NCBI RefSeq assembly: GCF_000275845.1
Contig: NW_006766906.1
Coordinates: 306,890 to 370,889 of the forward strand
Origin: Dichomitus squalens LYAD-421 SS1
Lineage: Eukaryota > Basidiomycota > Agaricomycetes > Polyporales > Polyporaceae
Length of the DNA: 64,000 nucleotides
Reading direction: 5' to 3'
Both the position numbers and the translations under genes were made by a program. The notes below the pieces were generated by a model. The model was not told where the DNA came from. It did not search any database and saw nothing but the letters and a program-made list of their open reading frames with translations. Positions 59,521 through 64,000 of this stretch are shown one piece after another. The stretch's first letter is position 1; every line of letters begins with the position of its first letter.

Positions 59521-61564
59521 TGGATTTGACCTGCCTTGGCGAGGCCAAGAAGGAAAGATTCATATAAATCGCGTCACACACCGTGATACCGTACTTACGT
59601 GATAGTATTCTGGGAGCCTGGCCTGTTGGGTGGGGCAATATGGGTGTCACCGTTGAAATGAAGGCAGGCAATGGCCAGATGGGAGAGCAGAGCAGAGGTA
59701 CATATGTCGGCCTGCTCCCGGAGCTGAGACTCGCTCCAACACGTCGTGCGATCCTGCATCCCAGCGGCATTCGCCAAAGACGTCAGCAAAGATCTTCTGG
59801 AATCAGATTCTGTAATTATGCAAGGGAGATGATCGAGTTCCGCTGCGCAGCATATCCCAGCACGCGAACCACGATTTGATCGACTCAATCTGGAGATCAA
59901 TGCTCACTCACCTTTCGCGCGACGCATGCAAAGACTCCTGGCTTCTTCGAACAAGGAAAACTCTCGACTTCGCACCAGGATTGTGTAGTATCCTGCGCTG
60001 GCAGCTGCGAGCAGCATTGTCGTCCACGTAGTAGGGGCCCAAGCTAATCTGTTCGCTAAGGATCCAGGGGGCCACCCCAGAATTAACGTCGTCCTGAACA
60101 GCGTTCATAGATAATCGTCAGATCTGATGGCTAAGATGTATGTATGTCATGGAGTTGCGTCATGTCTTGTGATCCTTGCGAGTGGGACATCGGCCCCGAC
60201 GTCTCGGGATAGATAGCATCCTTGCATACGCAATGTTGCAGAACTGACCCTCTCTTGTCTCATCGCCAAGGGAGCGCAATGCACCAAGGGCCCTAGAGGG
60301 CAGGAGAATGGGCACTGTGGATAGCGTAACAGGACATCCATCCATTCGTTGTCGACGTCAGCCTGCACGCGATGCCGCGAAGTTCGGCTCAAGTCAACAT
60401 CCGTGACTCGCGAAGTCCGATGAGGGTGCGTTGAAGGAGTACCTTTCGCTTTGATCACCTTCGGAACCACAGCTCCAGCGTTGAATACTGCTACTGCTGT
60501 AGTTACGTTGGGATTCGCGTCATTAGACTCTTTCTGCAAGCGGTTCAGAACCAGACCAAATCTTGGTGATATCTGAACCAGTGGGGCTGTGGGGCTGTGG
60601 GACATGGCCTTTACCGCCCCAATAGGCGTCTCAGAAACCCTTTGTCGTACACTACGGTAGGCAAGAATTCAAAGAGTCAACCTCCCATACCAGTTTACCG
60701 CATGAAGGAAATTTGACCCATGCTTCCCAAGTGCTAAGAAGAGCCTACCCAGTGTATAAGCCAAGGGACAACCATTATGACACACGCGAGACGTTGCGGA
60801 GCACTAAGCGTGAGGGCCCCGCTGATTCTGAACCTGGAGTGCTTACAAATTGGACTAGCGCACTGATTCTGAATCGCCTGCAGAAAGAGTCTATTGCAAG
60901 CCTTCCCTCGCGATTTCATGACACACGCGGGGAGCGAGTTTAAGGATGATGAGTAGCTTCCATGGAGTTCTGCACAGGGCCGCAAGTGGTCTACAGCACA
61001 GATATCGGAACGCGGAAAGAAGGTTCATGCAGTAAGAGAGATCATTGCCACATGAGATGAACCTCGGGCCTCAGTATTACTTGGGGACCCGATCCGGGCC
61101 GGCGCCCGGGGAGGCCATGACGTCAGTGAGTGTGCACTTAAAATCCACGTGGCTCGACAGATGGCGCGCCTAATTCCCGCGAGCAGCCCGCCGGTCAGCA
61201 AACTCTTGCCAGCGTTCTCAGTGTTGCTGCAGTCTCACTCAAGGACATATTCTATGAATACAGCACAGCTATGGGAAGGAGGACATATGTGCGAAGATAG
61301 CTGGAACTTTATGCCATGACTCCTTTTTGCCAGCTACCTGTCACCACACTGTCAGAGGCAGGAACGTGCTGCGGTAGACGTGCTAGCTATAGCAGCTTGC
61401 TATCGTGCCTTCTAACGTCCACTCTACTCCCGCACTGGCGCGAGTTGTTTTACTACGACCTGACCACTTGATCCCCTGCCCAGAACGCCTTGAAGATCGA
61501 CCCGTGATAGGTGAGCGACTGTATCCGTACAGTTCCCGACGGCAGCTCATGACATCTACAATAG
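59521..61564. other. 2-kb spacer with short coding-like fragments
   Basis: No complete gene is supported. Two short fragments on opposite strands encode nearly the same peptide (VLNRLQKES on minus at 60525-60554, ILNRLQKES on plus at 60863-60892). A perfect TGACGTCA palindrome lies at 61118-61125, before the F-box-like gene; a single such site is not strong evidence of regulation. Confidence 0.4.
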
Positions 61565-63511
61565 CTACAGACACATGCAAACGGTTCGTACAAGTTGCTC
61601 TCTGCCCTTGAAGCAAAGCGTGGCGGCTTACAGCTTAACTCTGCATACGTCGAAACACTACGTCCCTGGGGCATGCCCGATGCTATTGATGTCAAGGATG
61701 TTCAGCGAGATCGGACCCAAAGCCCTCCTGTGGGTCGACTCCCTCCGGAGGTACTCTCCGACGTATTCGATCTCGTACGTCGAGGTCATCTCGACGGTAT
61801 GAAGGCGCACGACGGCGCCATGCTCGTTCCACCAGACAATCGCTCTCTCATCGTTGTGACTCACGTGAGTCGCCAATGGCGGGAGATCGCACTCCAGTAC
61901 ACGACTCTTTGGACAGACATAGTCATAACCTCGCCTACTGCTGCAACGTTCTTGCGTCGCTCTCGTAGGCTCCCCCTCACCATCTTCGTCACCGGCGAGA
62001 GGGAGGAATTACCGCCCCTGGAGGAGTGGAGGTCGTACGACTTGCACGTACGGATCAGAGGTCTATACATTGAGCTCGAAGACCATTCCCGCATTAATTC
62101 CTGGCAGGCGGTCCTGCAGATTCTAGCTGACTCACTGGAGGGCTTGACCATCGTGATCAAGAGGCCTCGACGCCGCCCGATTTGGACCACATCTCTTGCG
62201 CTGTCGCTCTTCGGCTCCAAGTGTCCTGCCTCGCTCAGATCGCTGTCAATCTCGAGTCGCATGCCCATATTCCCCACAGACCATTTCCCCGCCCTCCAAC
62301 ACGCCAGTCTATCCGAGTTTGACTGCTTCCCTATCAGACTCGAGTTGCTCGCACACTTCCTCCTCAACGCTCCCGCACTGCAAACGTTCCACCTCCACAT
62401 CCATCCCACATCCCGCCGCACTCACTCAGTTCACCCCGACCTCAGTCCGATCGTACTCCCATGCATGCGACGACTGTGCATCGCGCTGCCGCTATTCAGA
62501 TTCGACCCGATGAGCGAGGCCGCTCACATTGCGGTGCAAGCGTGGCTCGCCAACCTTGTCGTCCCCAAAACTGCCGCCGTCTCGCTCCGGGAGGCGCCAT
62601 ACGCAAACACGGTCTCCTGCTGCGACCTCCCTCTCTACCTCCCGCCCACTCTGGGGCCGTCGCCCACCTCAGCGCTCAGCATCGACGACCAGGGGACGGC
62701 GTACGCCTGCAGCGGCAACTCGCAGACGATCCACTTCGCGTACGCGCAACGCCTTGCCCCAGAAAGGCCCGGCAGCAGCGCAGGCCTCGCCGCCCGCGCG
62801 CCCCTACGCGCACAAATGGTGCGCGCCCTCGGGTCCGTGCGCATCCTGCGCATCCAAAGCCCCTGGGACGCGCATCGCGTCAACTCCGTCTACCAGGACT
62901 CGTTGGCGCGCCTGCTCCCGTACATGCCGCACCTCACCGAGCTCGTCGTGCGCGACGTCGAGGGGGAGACGCTCGTCCAGCTCGTGTGGACGCTCACGCG
63001 CTCCGAGCCCGTCCTCTGCCCCGGCCTCGCCTCCGTCACGTACATCACCCTCGGGGCCTCCGCGCGGCATCTCGACGCGCAGGGATCGGCGACCCACATG
63101 CTCTTCGAGGCGGGCGCACGGCGTGCGTTGCTGGGGCGGGCGTTCAAGCGGCTCACGTACTGCTGCCCGGAGAACGCGCAGGAGCTGACGCTGCAGAACG
63201 CGCATGGGGTGGAGCAGATCCTCGTCACGAACAGGGACGTGTGGGCGGAGTACGACTGCGCCTTCGACGAGGAGGCCCGGGGCTGCTGCGCCGCGCACAT
63301 GAGGAGTTTCGAGCCGACTCGGGCGCCAGGCCGCCCGGAAAGCTCTGCTGCGTATGCATCCCTGTGGAAGGCAAAGAAGGACGTGTGCTTTCCTGAGCCA
63401 CCTCCGACGTTCACAGCTTGGAGTAAACTCTTGTTCGTCTGCTGCGCAAGCTGTTTGCTTTGCCTCTGGGTCCTGTTCGAAAGCACGCGATACGCGTCAT
63501 TGCTGTTGTAG
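61565..63511 (+). CDS. F-box-like / leucine-rich protein, 5' end unresolved
   Basis: One long open exon of about 648 codons with no in-frame ATG until 61673. The frame upstream of that ATG encodes LLSALEAKRGGLQLNSAYV, which has the helical character seen before the F-box in many basidiomycete F-box proteins, so a short upstream exon carrying the start is likely; I could not find it with a matching phase. The F-box-like segment is GRLPPEVLSDVFDLVRRGH followed by VTHVSRQWREIALQYTTLWT. The rest has repeated leucine-rich blocks (LLAHFLLNAPALQTFHLHIH, LPYMPHLTELVVRD) typical of substrate-binding parts of SCF ubiquitin ligases. The C-terminus ends with a hydrophobic stretch (LLFVCCASCLLCLWVLF) that could be a tail anchor. 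Substrate unknown. Confidence 0.75.
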   Translation, partial: LQTHANGSYKLLSALEAKRGGLQLNSAYVETLRPWGMPDAIDVKDVQRDRTQSPPVGRLPPEVLSDVFDLVRRGHLDGMKAHDGAMLVPPDNRSLIVVTHVSRQWREIALQYTTLWTDIVITSPTAATFLRRSRRLPLTIFVTGEREELPPLEEWRSYDLHVRIRGLYIELEDHSRINSWQAVLQILADSLEGLTIVIKRPRRRPIWTTSLALSLFGSKCPASLRSLSISSRMPIFPTDHFPALQHASLSEFDCFPIRLELLAHFLLNAPALQTFHLHIHPTSRRTHSVHPDLSPIVLPCMRRLCIALPLFRFDPMSEAAHIAVQAWLANLVVPKTAAVSLREAPYANTVSCCDLPLYLPPTLGPSPTSALSIDDQGTAYACSGNSQTIHFAYAQRLAPERPGSSAGLAARAPLRAQMVRALGSVRILRIQSPWDAHRVNSVYQDSLARLLPYMPHLTELVVRDVEGETLVQLVWTLTRSEPVLCPGLASVTYITLGASARHLDAQGSATHMLFEAGARRALLGRAFKRLTYCCPENAQELTLQNAHGVEQILVTNRDVWAEYDCAFDEEARGCCAAHMRSFEPTRAPGRPESSAAYASLWKAKKDVCFPEPPPTFTAWSKLLFVCCASCLLCLWVLFESTRYASLLL

Positions 63512-63927
63512 CTTCAGTCTTGTCCAAATCATTTTCAGGCGATTCCATTTGCAGCCAGTCCGGAGAGATGAACAAGTACACGGTGTCATGTCATTCTATG
63601 TTACAGTAGGGTACATATTGATTCTTCGACTACCTTCTCCAAACAAATCAAACGTTTCAAGAAAGTAATAAAGATACGGTGCGAAGCGGGGAGTCGGCGA
63701 CGAAAAGGAGGATGTATCGCAGGAGAGCATATATGTGCGTTGGGGTGATGGGCATATGGGGCATAGAGTAATTACGGCAAAGGAGATAAGTGCATATGAC
63801 GATGGGGGGTAGTAATGCATATATGATGTTGATGAACAGTCGAGTATTTGCATGAGTCGCCGGGAGCCGCCCGCACCAAAATCAGAACGAAGGGGAGTCA
63901 CAGAGCACATCGAGACCAGGACGTCGC
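63512..63927. other. Convergent intergenic region
   Basis: 0.4 kb between the F-box-like gene and the partial minus-strand gene at the edge; A/T-rich, no gene supported. Confidence 0.4.
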
Positions 63928-64000
63928 TCACGCCTTCGGCACCTGAACGGGCGCCCACCGGTACTGCGACGGGTCCGGGCGGGGCACAAGCTCCGGGTGC
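63928..64000 (-). CDS. C-terminal fragment of a minus-strand gene cut by the window edge
   Basis: The last 73 bases read, on the minus strand, PELVPRPDPSQYRWAPVQVP then a stop at 63928-63930. The composition is protein-like and the frame is open to the window edge. Too short to name. Another minus-strand frame overlaps it but is less protein-like. Confidence 0.45.
   Translation of the reverse strand, partial: HPELVPRPDPSQYRWAPVQVPKA

Noticed and set aside
61118..61125. TGACGTCA (CRE-like) site upstream of the F-box-like gene
   Set aside because: A single 8-base palindrome in 64 kb is close to chance expectation and has no supporting neighbours.

Overview
This window is nuclear DNA of a mushroom-forming basidiomycete (Agaricomycete). 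The evidence is the very dense, short introns (mostly 45-90 nt), very short exons, two HET-domain proteins of the basidiomycete type that begin MRFLNT, an AcuK/ERT1-type regulator, and several small conserved basidiomycete proteins. It cannot be assigned to an order from sequence alone. All splice models were built by eye, by joining exons on GT-AG (three times GC-AG) borders, checking codon phase, and checking that joined peptides read as the expected family. No alignment or database search was run.

Left arm (1-19 kb, accessory in character): a stretch rich in a CCTGTG motif (150-400); two tandem HET-domain paralogues (1281-3689 and 6190-8748); a multipass membrane protein (9662-11139); a secreted SGNH/GDSL esterase (12110-13293); a damaged or unresolved minus-strand gene (13423-15126); a tRNA-Asn with an apparent 4-nt intron (15359-15435); and an ERT1/AcuK-type zinc-cluster plus PAS regulator of gluconeogenesis (15557-18070) with a 601-nt intron.

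Middle (19-44 kb, housekeeping): phosphoinositide phospholipase C (19169-22942), a small coiled-coil protein (23799-24503), an 18-exon GH1 beta-glucosidase (25003-28088), a divergent Gfo/Idh/MocA oxidoreductase (29011-30532), PEX3 (31928-33881) sharing a short divergent promoter with a small one-helix protein (34054-34573), a protein of unknown function (35336-36190), a tandem pair of GT15 alpha-1,2-mannosyltransferases (37201-39001 and 40230-41979, the second frameshifted as assembled), and a DUF2461 protein (42346-44309).

Right arm (45-64 kb): a terminal-inverted-repeat element with a TA target duplication (45029-46712) whose centre holds an N gap that looks like an assembly artefact; acetyl-CoA synthetase (48418-51171); a TPR plus DUF4470 protein (51491-55203); a TDA3-like FAD oxidoreductase (55833-57232); a Ser/Pro-rich unknown (57847-59520); an F-box-like protein (61565-63511); and the 3' end of another gene at the right edge.

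Functional links: the ERT1-like regulator and acetyl-CoA synthetase both belong to acetate use and gluconeogenesis, and PEX3 builds the peroxisomes in which fatty-acid-derived acetyl-CoA is made, but they are scattered and there is no evidence of a co-regulated cluster. I found no convincing new multi-gene system. The most unusual observations are at gene-structure level: consecutive 7-nt and 5-nt exons, an 11-nt exon, an exon whose only coding bases are the ATG, GC-AG introns, a 4-nt tRNA intron, and a hydrophobic segment conserved inside the HET domain of two paralogues.
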